Below, in pieces: positions 37,188 through 45,466 of a DNA stretch of 64,000 nucleotides (the stretch's first letter is position 1; every line of letters starts with the position of its first letter). The translations under genes and the position numbers were made by a program. This DNA comes from Microvirga sp. KLBC 81. GTDB taxonomy: Bacteria; Pseudomonadota; Alphaproteobacteria; Rhizobiales; Beijerinckiaceae. The stretch spans positions 17,174 through 81,173 of the forward strand of contig NZ_QDAH01000019.1 of the NCBI RefSeq assembly GCF_003075415.1. Direction: 5' to 3'. The notes under the pieces are model-generated. The model was not told the origin of the DNA, made no database searches, and saw nothing but the letters and a program-made list of their open reading frames with translations.

Positions 37188-38231
37188 TCAGGACACCGGC
37201 CAATTGCAAACCAGCACGAGCTTGCCCTTCACCGATCCCTGGCCGAGCAATTCGTGCGCGCGACGAGCCTCGCTCAGCGGAATCCGCCCGGCGATCATGG
37301 GCCTGATTTTCCCGTCACGAAGCAGATCAAGCAGCGCGCTCAAATCCTCACGAAACCATGCTGGGTTCCACCGTTTCACGTTCTGGATGCTGTAGGGGAG
37401 GATACGTCGTCTGCCGGGCGAAAGGAGGGCGCGGAGCGCGTACCACGCCGGCCGCACAATGCCGCGAAACCGATAGCGCAAGCCACCTGCCAGCACACCC
37501 TTCCTGAGAAATGAAGTGAAGCCGTAAACGATGACACGGCCGCCCGGCCTCAGAGCCTGGAACGAGCGCCAGACATTGGCTTCGCCAACTCCGTCGAAGA
37601 CGACGTCCACGCCTTCACCTGTCAGGCGGTGAATCTCTTCGACAAAGTCGGCCTTTTGATAGTCGATGGGCGTGGCGCCCAGGCTGGTTACGGTCTGATG
37701 AGTGGCCAGCGATGCGGTGCCATACATTTCCAAGCCTGCCAGGCGGCCAAGTTGCAGCAAAGCCGTGCCGACGCCTCCGGCCGCACCATGAATGAGCACC
37801 CGCTGACCGGGTGCGACATGCGCGGTGCGATGCATCATCTGATAGGCCGTGATGTAGTTAAGCACGAGACTAACGGCCTCGGCGGGATCGAGGCCATCCG
37901 GAACAGGAGTGATCTCACTTTCCGGCAGGCAGATATACTGGGCGTAGCCGCCATGAATTGGCAGAGCCGCAACCATCTGGCCGACAGCTGCTCGCGACGC
38001 GTCCGGTCCGGTCTTGTCCACCTCCCCCACGATGTCCCATCCCGGCGTGAACGGAAGGGGCGTTTTTTCCGGATGCAGCCCCTCCCGCATCAGCAAGTCC
38101 GCAAAGGACACGCCGGCAACGAGCACGCGCACCCGCACCTCGCCGCGCTCCGGCTCCGGCGTCTCCTCCTCGACGGTTTCCAAGACTTCCGGCCCGCCAT
38201 GACGGCGAACGATAATCCGGAGCGATTTCAT
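37188..38231 (-). CDS. Zinc-type alcohol dehydrogenase-like / quinone oxidoreductase (MDR)
   Basis: The 347-residue medium-chain reductase has the GroES-like N-domain ending in GWDIVGEV and a Rossmann domain with IHGAAGGVGTALLQLGRLAG. Near DVVFDGVG are the NADPH-binding strands. The structural zinc cysteine cluster is absent, so it belongs with quinone oxidoreductases/enoyl reductases that use NADPH. ATG 38231 has GAGG upstream. Substrate unknown. Confidence 0.87.
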   Translation of the reverse strand: MKSLRIIVRRHGGPEVLETVEEETPEPERGEVRVRVLVAGVSFADLLMREGLHPEKTPLPFTPGWDIVGEVDKTGPDASRAAVGQMVAALPIHGGYAQYICLPESEITPVPDGLDPAEAVSLVLNYITAYQMMHRTAHVAPGQRVLIHGAAGGVGTALLQLGRLAGLEMYGTASLATHQTVTSLGATPIDYQKADFVEEIHRLTGEGVDVVFDGVGEANVWRSFQALRPGGRVIVYGFTSFLRKGVLAGGLRYRFRGIVRPAWYALRALLSPGRRRILPYSIQNVKRWNPAWFREDLSALLDLLRDGKIRPMIAGRIPLSEARRAHELLGQGSVKGKLVLVCNWPVS

Positions 38232-38312
38232 GGCAGGCCTCGTCCAGGTTGTGACCCCTGGAGCCTCCCAGCGTGTTGTAGGCCCAGCGGATGGAGCGAG
38301 ACGGTCCGCGGC

Positions 38313-38864
38313 CTATCGCGACGTGGTTCGTGTCCACGCGGGCGGATCGCTGGCCGGGAAGGACTCCAGGTCGGCCTCCTCAACGATGTCGGGAGCCTCT
38401 TCCAGAGCGTCGGGAACGCTGACCAGGTCGGTGTGCCCGAAGCCCTTGGAGTAATCGAGCACCGAGATGACGGTCGGCGTCACGCGGAAGATGCGGACCT
38501 CTTCCGGGCTCGGCATTGGCCCTGGCAGGGAGACCTGCTCCGGATACTTCCGCATGAGCATCTGCATCACCTTGCCCGCCTCGGCGTGGTCGGTCACCGC
38601 CTGTGCATGCCCCGCCATCGACAGGCCGGCGATGGCCATGATGTCAGACGTGTCATGGTCAATTGTCAGCGACACGCGATCATCCCGCGCCAGATTCGCG
38701 GCTTTCTGGCTGTCCAGGCCGCACAGAAAGTAGAGGGTGAGGCCCTCGTTCGCGTAGCCGACAGTCGTCGCCTGCGGCCAGCCGTCGGGCCTAAGGGTGG
38801 CAATCGTCATAATCCGATGCTGGTCCAGCAGCGTCAGGATCTTCTGTCTGATTTCCTCGTTCAT
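38313..38864 (-). CDS. Pyridoxamine 5'-phosphate oxidase-family (FMN-binding split barrel) protein
   Basis: The 183-residue protein has the split-barrel pattern MTIATLRPDGWPQATTVGYA, LYFLCGLDSQKAANLARDDR (Lys region for FMN phosphate) and VSLTIDHD. ATG 38864 follows GGAGG; the open frame reaches 38990 without support. The acidic tail ending in SFPASDPPAW recurs in many unrelated Hyphomicrobiales proteins. It is probably a flavin-dependent reductase or FMN-binding protein rather than PdxH. Confidence 0.8.
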   Translation of the reverse strand: MNEEIRQKILTLLDQHRIMTIATLRPDGWPQATTVGYANEGLTLYFLCGLDSQKAANLARDDRVSLTIDHDTSDIMAIAGLSMAGHAQAVTDHAEAGKVMQMLMRKYPEQVSLPGPMPSPEEVRIFRVTPTVISVLDYSKGFGHTDLVSVPDALEEAPDIVEEADLESFPASDPPAWTRTTSR

Positions 38865-39103
38865 TGGCCGCCTCCATGATGGCGCGCAATCCATCGCGGC
38901 ATGGGCAATTATACGCCTGCCGGGTCCTCTTGTCTGCTTTGAGTCGAACCAGGAAATCCCCTGCCCTTCAGGAGCGTCCGGCGTTCCCATCTTGAGCGGA
39001 CATTCAGCTTGCTTCCGAGATGTACCAGGAGGAGGCGTTTGGAGCTCGTTCCATGGCTTCTATGCTCTGGAAACTCTCCAGATCATATCTCCCGGAAAGC
39101 CGC

Positions 39104-39484
39104 TCAGGGAACAGGCGTAGGCCATAAGGCCCACAGCAAGAACGCCGCCGCCGTTATCCAGAGGCCTATAATCACCCCCGCTGCCACTCGGCTGGTCGGG
39201 CGTTCGGATCGTCTCTGCGCCTCCTTGCGGAACTCCGCCATGAGCGGATCAGGGATCATCTTGATCACGAGGAAGATCGCAACAGGCAGGATGATCACCT
39301 CATCGAGATAGCCCAGCACCGGGATGAAGTCGGGGATCAGGTCGATTGGGCTGAGCGCATAGGCAGCAATGAAAGCCGCTACGGCCTTCACATACCAAGG
39401 CACCCGCGGGTCGCGAGCGGCGATGTAGAGGGCAACAATGTCCCGCTTGATCCGCCGCGCCCAGTTTCTCAGCCGCGGTCCCAT
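39104..39484 (-). CDS. DUF1232 (YkvA-type) membrane protein
   Basis: About 126 residues contain the DUF1232 core YALSPIDLIPDFIPVLGYLDE, here cited as SPIDLIPDFIPVLG, followed by a hydrophobic segment and a second C-terminal one. ATG 39484 is chosen because AGGACAGGA lies directly upstream; ATG 39502 in frame is possible. Function of the family is unknown. Confidence 0.82.
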   Translation of the reverse strand: MGPRLRNWARRIKRDIVALYIAARDPRVPWYVKAVAAFIAAYALSPIDLIPDFIPVLGYLDEVIILPVAIFLVIKMIPDPLMAEFRKEAQRRSERPTSRVAAGVIIGLWITAAAFLLWALWPTPVP

Positions 39485-39510
39485 TCCTGTCCTCTCGTCC
39501 ATCCCCGGTA

Positions 39511-39878
39511 CTACTCTTCTGTCTGCAACTGACAGCGCGTGCACACCGCCATTTCCAGGGGGATTGCCGGGCGAAGAGCCGGGATAAAATCCGCGATGAT
39601 CAGGAACCCGGCCCCGACCGTGAGCACGCCGTTATGTCCCAGCCGCCCCGAGAGGGTGCCGGCCGGACAGGCCGCGAGGGCATAGAGGATGTTCATCACC
39701 ACCATGACGGTGGGTACCAACGCCAGCGGCAAGCCCACATTCTGCGAGCGCAGCACCAGGAATGCATCGCCGAACCGGGTCAGTGTCAGGATAGCCGAAA
39801 TTCCGACCACGGCCGAGAAGGGACCGGACAGGCATCCACGTCCGCAAGCGCAAGCGCTGTTTCAGGCTCCTGAAGCCC
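39511..39878 (-). pseudogene. Decayed MFS transporter fragment
   Basis: One frame encodes LTLTRFGDAFLVLRSQNVGL with two membrane segments and a GRLGHNGVL loop, matching the middle of an MFS permease. The preceding stretch (QEPETALALADVDAC) is in another frame, so a frameshift separates them near 39825, and the N- and C-terminal thirds are missing. It is non-functional. Confidence 0.65.
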
Positions 39879-40011
39879 AGGATATCATCGAGACAGCTAA
39901 GATCTACCACCTGATTTATTTGTCGGGACTATGCTTGGCTTCCAATTCCGAACCAGTGCACGCGCAATTCTGAGCGGCATCGAAATGGTGCACATGATAT
40001 GAAAAGGACAG

Positions 40012-40245
40012 ATGACGTGCGCCTGGAAGCTGCAGCCCTCCATTGCTGGGCAGTTCCAGCGGCTCGCCCGCCGCCCCGCACGCTCTCTGATGAGCCGCGC
40101 CTGTGTCGGAAGCGAGATTGCAGAGCGCGTCATCGGTCACGCAATCCCAGGCGTGACTGGCGTCTATGATCGCCACGGCTATGTGCCCGAAAGGAGCGAT
40201 GCGCTTCAGAAACTCGCAGCGGAGATCGGACAGATCAATGCCTGA
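40012..40245 (+). pseudogene. P4-type integrase C-terminal remnant
   Basis: From about 40087 the frame reads ARSLMSRACVGSEIAERVIG, then the GHAIPGVTGVYDRHGY motif with the catalytic His and Tyr of a phage/island integrase, and ends normally. The N-terminal 300 or more residues are missing, and the start of the frame is unrelated sequence. It is the end of a former integrase. Confidence 0.72.
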
Positions 40246-40416
40246 TACCAAGGGGCATCATTTCCAACTCACGTGAGCCCACTCGCATGCCGATTGAGGT
40301 GCTCCATCCGGCTTTATGAGCGCAGCCCGTATGGTGGCGAGCCGCACCACACGCTATAATACAGACGAGTGCCAGTCCCCTGTGTCAGTCCACGTGACGT
40401 TTGCCGGGAGGTTCGA

Positions 40417-41379
40417 ATGGCGGAGAATTCCCGATCCCAGGTCAAGGCTGCGATCTCTGCAATCATGCAAAGGGACCAGTCGAAACCTCCGCCCGGCGAA
40501 ACGCCCCAAAACGCCGAGCTTTCGGCGCTCCGCCGCGCTCACCTCGAGCGGCTTCAGTCGGAACTCGCCAACGCCGGTTTGGACTTCGGCAGGCTCGAGA
40601 AACTGTATGACGAGTACAAGAATGAGGCTGACAAGGTTTTCGAGAAGCTGACGCCGCCTGTCGATTCAAAGCCCATGGAACCGATGGAGAGTGATCGGGA
40701 GTGGACGGAGAATAAAAAGCGGGTCTACGATCTGATCGGTGGTAGACCGCTGGTCACGTTCCCGATTGTCCTCGATGCTCCCGCAGCCATTTACTCCGTG
40801 CCTTCCGCCTCCCTGGTCGACTCGCATATCGGGAGCTGGAACAGTTGGGCCACGTGGAAACACAACGACAGCCGCAGCGGCAGCGGCTTCTCCTTCCCCG
40901 ACTGGGAGTACGCGAACATCAGGTTCTTCTTCGCTTGGCAAAACAACTCGCCGAATGTCGCCGTCATCAAGCGCGCCAGGGCCGATCTCACCGTCCGGGG
41001 GCAGCTTCAGGCCATAGCGCACCCACCTTTGCTCATCGGTGTCAACACGGATGTGCTTTTGTACGCCCACCACCGGGTCTTCGTGGGTTCGACGAGTCTC
41101 ACCACTGATCATCACTATATTACTGGTACGGTTGCGTACACGGAGGGCTGGCTCAAGGGCGGCACCGGCGATTTCGAGACGGTCGATTTCAACCGGGTGA
41201 AGCCCGTAATATTCGATGACATCCTCGTACCGGCCAATCAATTCGCCGTTTTCGACGTCGGACTGGAGGCACAGTACAAGATTCAGAACGGGGCGGTGCA
41301 TTATGTGTTCACCGGGCCAAGCCGATACATTGCCTGCCCGTCCCTTGTCCTTGAACTCAGCCTTGTCGTTCAATCTTGA
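40417..41379 (+). CDS. Hypothetical protein with coiled-coil N-terminus and beta-rich body
   Basis: The 320-residue protein starts at ATG 40417 after GGGAGG. Residues 1-80 are helical, heptad-like and charged. From about 95 on it is rich in short strands, Trp, His and aromatic residues (WNSWATWKHNDS, FPDWEYANIRFFFAWQNN, YITGTVAYTEGW), ending with VLELSLVVQS. There is no signal peptide or membrane segment. I do not recognise the family. The fold looks like a beta-sandwich and could be a carbohydrate-binding or structural protein. Confidence 0.62.
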   Translation: MAENSRSQVKAAISAIMQRDQSKPPPGETPQNAELSALRRAHLERLQSELANAGLDFGRLEKLYDEYKNEADKVFEKLTPPVDSKPMEPMESDREWTENKKRVYDLIGGRPLVTFPIVLDAPAAIYSVPSASLVDSHIGSWNSWATWKHNDSRSGSGFSFPDWEYANIRFFFAWQNNSPNVAVIKRARADLTVRGQLQAIAHPPLLIGVNTDVLLYAHHRVFVGSTSLTTDHHYITGTVAYTEGWLKGGTGDFETVDFNRVKPVIFDDILVPANQFAVFDVGLEAQYKIQNGAVHYVFTGPSRYIACPSLVLELSLVVQS

Positions 41380-41572
41380 CGGGCGCCCTCCTCCGCAGCG
41401 GGTTCGATGAACAAATTCCGCCCAATGTGAGCGGATCATCGGAACCAGCGAACTAGGGCCGGTTTACGGTTGGCGCTACGTCAGCTTTGGCTCTCACATC
41501 TGACCCGACCTCAATGTCTTAGATGTACCATTGCCAGACGCTGCAGGTCGAAACTCCCATCAAGATACGCGC

Positions 41573-41656
41573 CTCTAAGGCATCGGACGTGAAAAGTGGA
41601 ATCAACTTTTGGGACCAATCCGATGCTTTCTCCTTCAATGAGAGCATCGTGCGGTG
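41573..41656 (-). repeat. Interspersed palindromic repeat, copy 2 (truncated)
   Basis: CATCGGACGTGAAAAGTGGA...TCCGATGC forms one complete palindromic half, followed by the TCCTTCAATGAGAGCATCGTG linker also seen in copy 3. The second half stops after GCGG, so about 30-35 bases are lost. Confidence 0.7.
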
Positions 41657-41675
41657 CCGACATGCACACCACCGT

Positions 41676-42863
41676 TCATTGGAAGTCAGATCCTGACGTC
41701 GGCGATCGCGTGTTCCTCTCTCGCGCTCTCCGCCAGTCAATGAAGTCCTGGTAAAGGCGCTCACGTACTGCTGTCGAGATTGGCGTGGAGCAGACACCGC
41801 TTGCCACGATTAATCTCTCGAATGCACGCTGCTCATCAGCTTGCCGAGCCCTTTTATGGATTAAGCTCTGCGCCGGATCGAACCGCTGCCAGCCTGGCGC
41901 TGCCTGCAGATTGATTTCGGTTCGTTGGAGATCCTGCTCGGTTTGCTTCAACTCATCAAGGTGCGCGTCTATGACCTCAGCCAAGTGCGTCAAACGCTTG
42001 TAGCGGCTGCTCCCCTCCGGCCAGTCTCTCACGACGAGAATGTGGCCGACCGCTATGGTCTCAACCTGCTGCCCTGTTTCGATCAGGTGAGGGTACTCGT
42101 CGGCTGTCAACTGGACCGAGCGATAATGTGATGCGCCCTCTTCAAGAACGATCGGGAGAAGATGAAAGCGGCCGGACGACGGAAAGGCGAGAACTTCGGT
42201 CGAAGGATTCGATGCGAGAAGTATCGAGGCGTGAATCTCACCTGATTGAAGACGTTGGAATGCGGTATCCTGATCGTAAGTTGTGAACTCGGGCTTGATG
42301 CCGAGCTTTTCGAACATCAGGCTGGCTGTCAAATGTGCACCGCTCCCAGGCCGATTGATATTGACCTTGCGGCCCTCAAGTTGGCGGATGTCGGCGATGT
42401 GACGGGGCGCCAGAACATGAACTGCCTTGCTCGAAACCTGAAAGAGATATCGCAGCCGCTCGCGAACAGCCGATTGTACGTGGCCCGCCGCTCCCTCGAG
42501 GGCGTCTGCCTGCACAATGGCGGTGTCGATATCGGAGCGATGGAGTACGCTCACGAGATCCTGGACCGGCCCCTGGCTGGCGATGGGCTGCAAGCGCATT
42601 TGCCGGTGACTCAGGATCTCGGACAGACTGTCGAGCGTGCGTGAATAGGTGCTGTTTTCCTCACCAGAGATGACACGGATCGAACTATTGCGAGACGTAT
42701 TCTGCTCTCGTCGTACTGCGATCTTCTCGACCGGCGATGAACGGACCGAGACATGATCTTTCGGCTGCTTGACCAAAGGCACTGGAGCGGATGTCTGCTT
42801 CGAGCATCCCTCCAGGGTCAAGCAAAGGCCTGCAACGATAAGTACGCTTACGCAACGAAACAT
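41676..42863 (-). CDS. TAXI-family lipoprotein (TRAP-like solute receptor)
   Basis: The 395-residue protein has a lipoprotein signal with lipobox LTLEGC (Cys20), then a linker (about 25-65). The TAXI-type binding-protein pattern follows: IRVISGEENSTYSRTLDSLSE, QGPVQDLVSVLHRSDIDTAI, LEGRKVNINRPGSGAHLTA and SGEIHASILLAS. TAXI receptors normally serve TRAP transporters, but no TRAP permease is near. It sits upstream of the glycine-rich and type I secretion genes on the minus strand and may be a sensor or a cell-surface receptor. Confidence 0.75.
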   Translation of the reverse strand: MFRCVSVLIVAGLCLTLEGCSKQTSAPVPLVKQPKDHVSVRSSPVEKIAVRREQNTSRNSSIRVISGEENSTYSRTLDSLSEILSHRQMRLQPIASQGPVQDLVSVLHRSDIDTAIVQADALEGAAGHVQSAVRERLRYLFQVSSKAVHVLAPRHIADIRQLEGRKVNINRPGSGAHLTASLMFEKLGIKPEFTTYDQDTAFQRLQSGEIHASILLASNPSTEVLAFPSSGRFHLLPIVLEEGASHYRSVQLTADEYPHLIETGQQVETIAVGHILVVRDWPEGSSRYKRLTHLAEVIDAHLDELKQTEQDLQRTEINLQAAPGWQRFDPAQSLIHKRARQADEQRAFERLIVASGVCSTPISTAVRERLYQDFIDWRRARERNTRSPTSGSDFQ

Positions 42864-43195
42864 GACAGTGCTCCCCGAAGGTCCCCAGCCCTGGCCGTTT
42901 CTGAGACGACTTTGATCCGCGCTTGCAGCATCGGTCTACAGTGCCGAGCGAACAATTTGGGTTTTACTTTTCCTATAGTTAATTCCCCGAGAGAGCTTCG
43001 ACCGCAGCAGCATATCCTCGTTGGTGGCATATCGCGAACGGGCGAATGCCGCAGCGTGAAAGAGGGCTCGATCGTCAACCCGGATCGAGTGCCTCATATC
43101 CACGCCATATTCATCCGCTTTGCGAGATCGAAGGAGTAAGACGCCGTTCTGCAAAAATGCACTCAAGCCTCAAGCAGGTGTCGATGCGCAGCAGT
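42864..43195. other. Intergenic region between lipoprotein and glycine-rich gene
   Basis: These 332 bases probably contain the lipoprotein promoter and the 3' end signals of the glycine-rich gene. I saw no repeat or convincing hairpin. Confidence 0.35.
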
Positions 43196-44284
43196 TCATG
43201 TGGGATGGGTAAGATCATGGATCAGCATCTCGATGTCATGATTCAGATCAAGACTGCCAAGCCCACTGACATCCATCGTGTCAATCGGCCAATCACTGGA
43301 ATAATGCAACTCCCCCGAAGGCTCCGCTGCACCGATAGTCGATCCGCCGATCGCAATGTTGATGGGTGCGTAGATGCCGACATCATTGTCGTTCATGATG
43401 CCAATGAAGACGCCATCACCTCCGCTGCCGACGATCCCTCCGCCGGTGTGAACGGTGTCTGCATGCAGGAGAGACCAAAATCCTGAATCTCCGACGGCGC
43501 CGTTACCGTTGCCGCCTTGGCCCCCAACTCCCCCAACCTGAACTGCTCCTTGGTCGAAGACAACGGAATTGTACTGGGTAGCCGTTACGTTGCCGCCAAA
43601 CCCGATTGCAATATTGATTGGAGCATAGATCGCGACGTCCATGTCCAACATGGCTCCGAGAAAGATGCCGTCTCCACCGTTGCCAGCGTGTCCGGCGCTT
43701 CCGAAGAAAGCTGCCGTTTCAGGAGGTAAGGACGACGATAACCCTGCATGGCCGCTTTGATTCGCCCCACTGGTGTGGCTTGCGCTCCCGGCAGCTGCAG
43801 CACTACCAACCCCGCCGGTGTTGCCCTCACCTCCGCCACCGCCAGCCCCGGCTATCTGACCTGCATGGTAATTGAAAACGACGGCATCGCTCTGAGTAGC
43901 CGTCGCCTCTCCCCCATAGGCGTTTATTGCAATGTTGAGCGGGACATAAATGGAGATGTCGGAGTCCACCATTGCGCCAATGAAGGTGCCGTGGCCACCG
44001 TTTCCGACAGTTCCCCCATCGGTCAACAGAGCGCCGAGGCTATCTGCCCTGCCCTCCAGGGCATGCCGAGAGGCGTCCGCTTGCCAGGGAGTAAGGTCGT
44101 ACACCTCGCGGCTGTTATATCCCGTCCCGATGGTGTCTTCCGTGTCAGAATGATGCCGCTGGAAGGGAGAGCTATGCCTATCGCCCTGCGATGGAACGAG
44201 ATTATCGAGGGGGCTGACGCTGCTCGGAGAATAACTCGGTTCGCCCAGCCGGAATGCATCATCTCTTCCGCGCCGAAACAACAT
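43196..44284 (-). CDS. Glycine-rich repeat protein, putative type I secretion substrate
   Basis: The 362-residue protein has no N-terminal signal. After a hydrophilic N-terminus (1-85) it carries three imperfect modules of about 70-85 residues. Each starts with a G(N/S)GG-rich turn and an FxGxMxDxDxxIYxPxNIAI segment (units near 95, 200 and 295). The first two continue with TATQ-x2-(A/S)VVF-x-Q/HAxQ(I/V)xGxGGxGGxGN. The C-terminus is short and acidic with hydrophobic spacing (DLNHDIEMLIHDLTHP). It is divergent from a second glycine-rich gene and near the type I exporter, which suggests export by it. Confidence 0.72.
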   Translation of the reverse strand: MLFRRGRDDAFRLGEPSYSPSSVSPLDNLVPSQGDRHSSPFQRHHSDTEDTIGTGYNSREVYDLTPWQADASRHALEGRADSLGALLTDGGTVGNGGHGTFIGAMVDSDISIYVPLNIAINAYGGEATATQSDAVVFNYHAGQIAGAGGGGGEGNTGGVGSAAAAGSASHTSGANQSGHAGLSSSLPPETAAFFGSAGHAGNGGDGIFLGAMLDMDVAIYAPINIAIGFGGNVTATQYNSVVFDQGAVQVGGVGGQGGNGNGAVGDSGFWSLLHADTVHTGGGIVGSGGDGVFIGIMNDNDVGIYAPINIAIGGSTIGAAEPSGELHYSSDWPIDTMDVSGLGSLDLNHDIEMLIHDLTHPT

Positions 44285-44559
44285 CGCCTGACTCTCGACT
44301 AGGGCAGTAAATCTGCCGACCTGTAATGATGATAGGTTCAGTGTGACGTAACTCAGCAGGAAACCCGAGAGATCAATTCGAGTGATCTGTCATCCCATTG
44401 GGTGTCACACCTTTGTAGGAATGATCACACTTTCAGGTGACGTGCGAGCATTCAAAGTGATCTCTACAGCCGATAGCTGGACAATCCCATAATCGCACCG
44501 CGACGCGATTCCCTGCCGGAATCTCGTCGTTCTCGAGACATGATCACAGGGAGGCAGCA
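44285..44559. promoter_or_regulatory. Divergent promoter region with repeated TGATC and TCACAC motifs
   Basis: The 275-base spacer between the two glycine-rich genes contains TGATC four times (near 44383, 44423, 44457 and 44541) and a direct repeat TCACAC-x-TTT at 44405 and 44425, exactly 20 bases apart. These are candidate regulator sites, perhaps for the NarL-type protein at 48.6 kb. The spacing is about two helical turns. Confidence 0.35.
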
Positions 44560-45351
44560 ATGCCATCATGGTATCCGAGTTTAGATGCGTCCGACACAAT
44601 CAAGTTCGATCACATCGACACCAGCGGCGGCAATGCCGGCAACGGTGGCGACGGAAAGAATTGGGGCAACCAGAACGACAACGATACGGCAGTCTTCAAG
44701 CCGGACAATTACGCCTATGGCGCTCACATCAAGGCGAATGTCGGGGACACCGTTGACGCCTATGCAAAATGGGATGCCGACGGAGGCGATGGCAAAGGAT
44801 TCGGCAAAGGCGGCTATGGCGGCGATGGCACCGGAGGCTATGGCGGCAAAGGCGGCTATGGTGGTGATGGCGGCAAGGGCGGCGACGGCGGCGACAGCGG
44901 TTATGGCGGCTATGGTGGCCATGGCGGCAAGAAAGCCTACGATCTCAAAGGCGGCTACGGCGGCTATGGTAAAGGCGGCGACGGTGGCGATGGCGGCCAT
45001 GGCGGAAAGGGTGGCTATGGCGGTTATGGTGGCTATGGCGAAGGTGGCGACGGCGGAAAAGGCTACGGCACCGGAAAAGGCGGCTGGGCCAGCTCCGACG
45101 GCGACCAGTATATCAAGACCGGCGGCAACACCGCAGATATCAAAGCTCCGACAACGGCCACCCAAAAGAACTTCGCGTATTTTGACCAGGGTGCTCACCA
45201 GATAGCCGGCATCGGCGGCGATGGCGGCAACGGCAACAGCGCCGATGGCGGGCCGGTCGTGTTCTCCCTGGTCCACCCCACGAACTTCGAGGTTCACAAT
45301 AAGCTGTTCGAGTATAGCGACGGCGATCACTATCCGGACGTACCCGCATAA
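44560..45351 (+). CDS. Glycine-rich (GGYGG) protein, putative type I secretion substrate
   Basis: The 263-residue protein starts at ATG 44560 with GGGAGG upstream. Residues 1-60 contain the same half-module as the divergent gene (GNAGNGGDG...NDNDTAVFKPDNYAYG). About 75-180 is a low-complexity block of GGYGGxGG, GGDGG and GGKGG units. The closing half-module TATQKNFAYFDQGAHQIAGI with GGDGGNGNS follows near 200-230. There is no signal peptide. A terminator lies 15 bases after the stop and the exporter genes start 115 bases downstream, so export by the adjacent system is likely. Confidence 0.75.
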   Translation: MPSWYPSLDASDTIKFDHIDTSGGNAGNGGDGKNWGNQNDNDTAVFKPDNYAYGAHIKANVGDTVDAYAKWDADGGDGKGFGKGGYGGDGTGGYGGKGGYGGDGGKGGDGGDSGYGGYGGHGGKKAYDLKGGYGGYGKGGDGGDGGHGGKGGYGGYGGYGEGGDGGKGYGTGKGGWASSDGDQYIKTGGNTADIKAPTTATQKNFAYFDQGAHQIAGIGGDGGNGNSADGGPVVFSLVHPTNFEVHNKLFEYSDGDHYPDVPA

Positions 45352-45365
45352 AGTTTTCACCCTGG

Positions 45366-45394
45366 GATCCGGCGGCACGCCCGCCGGATCTTTT
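45366..45394 (+). terminator. Intrinsic terminator after glycine-rich gene
   Basis: GATCCGGCG (45366-45374) pairs perfectly with CGCCGGATC (45382-45390) around a seven-base loop, and TTTT follows. It would uncouple the abundant glycine-rich product from the exporter genes downstream. Confidence 0.8.
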
Positions 45395-45466
45395 CTCCCT
45401 TATCCCGCGCATACTCGAACAGGCAGGCTCACAGAGAACGCGAAGCGCGAGCTGTGATTTGTTGCA

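Noticed and set aside
40400..40425. GGTTCGAAT-like sequence suggesting a tRNA T-arm
   Set aside because: No cloverleaf can be formed around it; it is the ribosome-binding region of the gene at 40417.
44800..45080. Regular short repeats that could suggest a CRISPR or satellite
   Set aside because: Units are 9-15 bases, in frame, and encode GGYGG; there are no spacers of constant length.
44581..45378. Long open frame antisense to the GGYGG protein, rich in Ala, Ile and Val
   Set aside because: It arises from the reverse complement of glycine codons; the plus-strand frame has the ribosome-binding site, the terminator and homology to the divergent gene.
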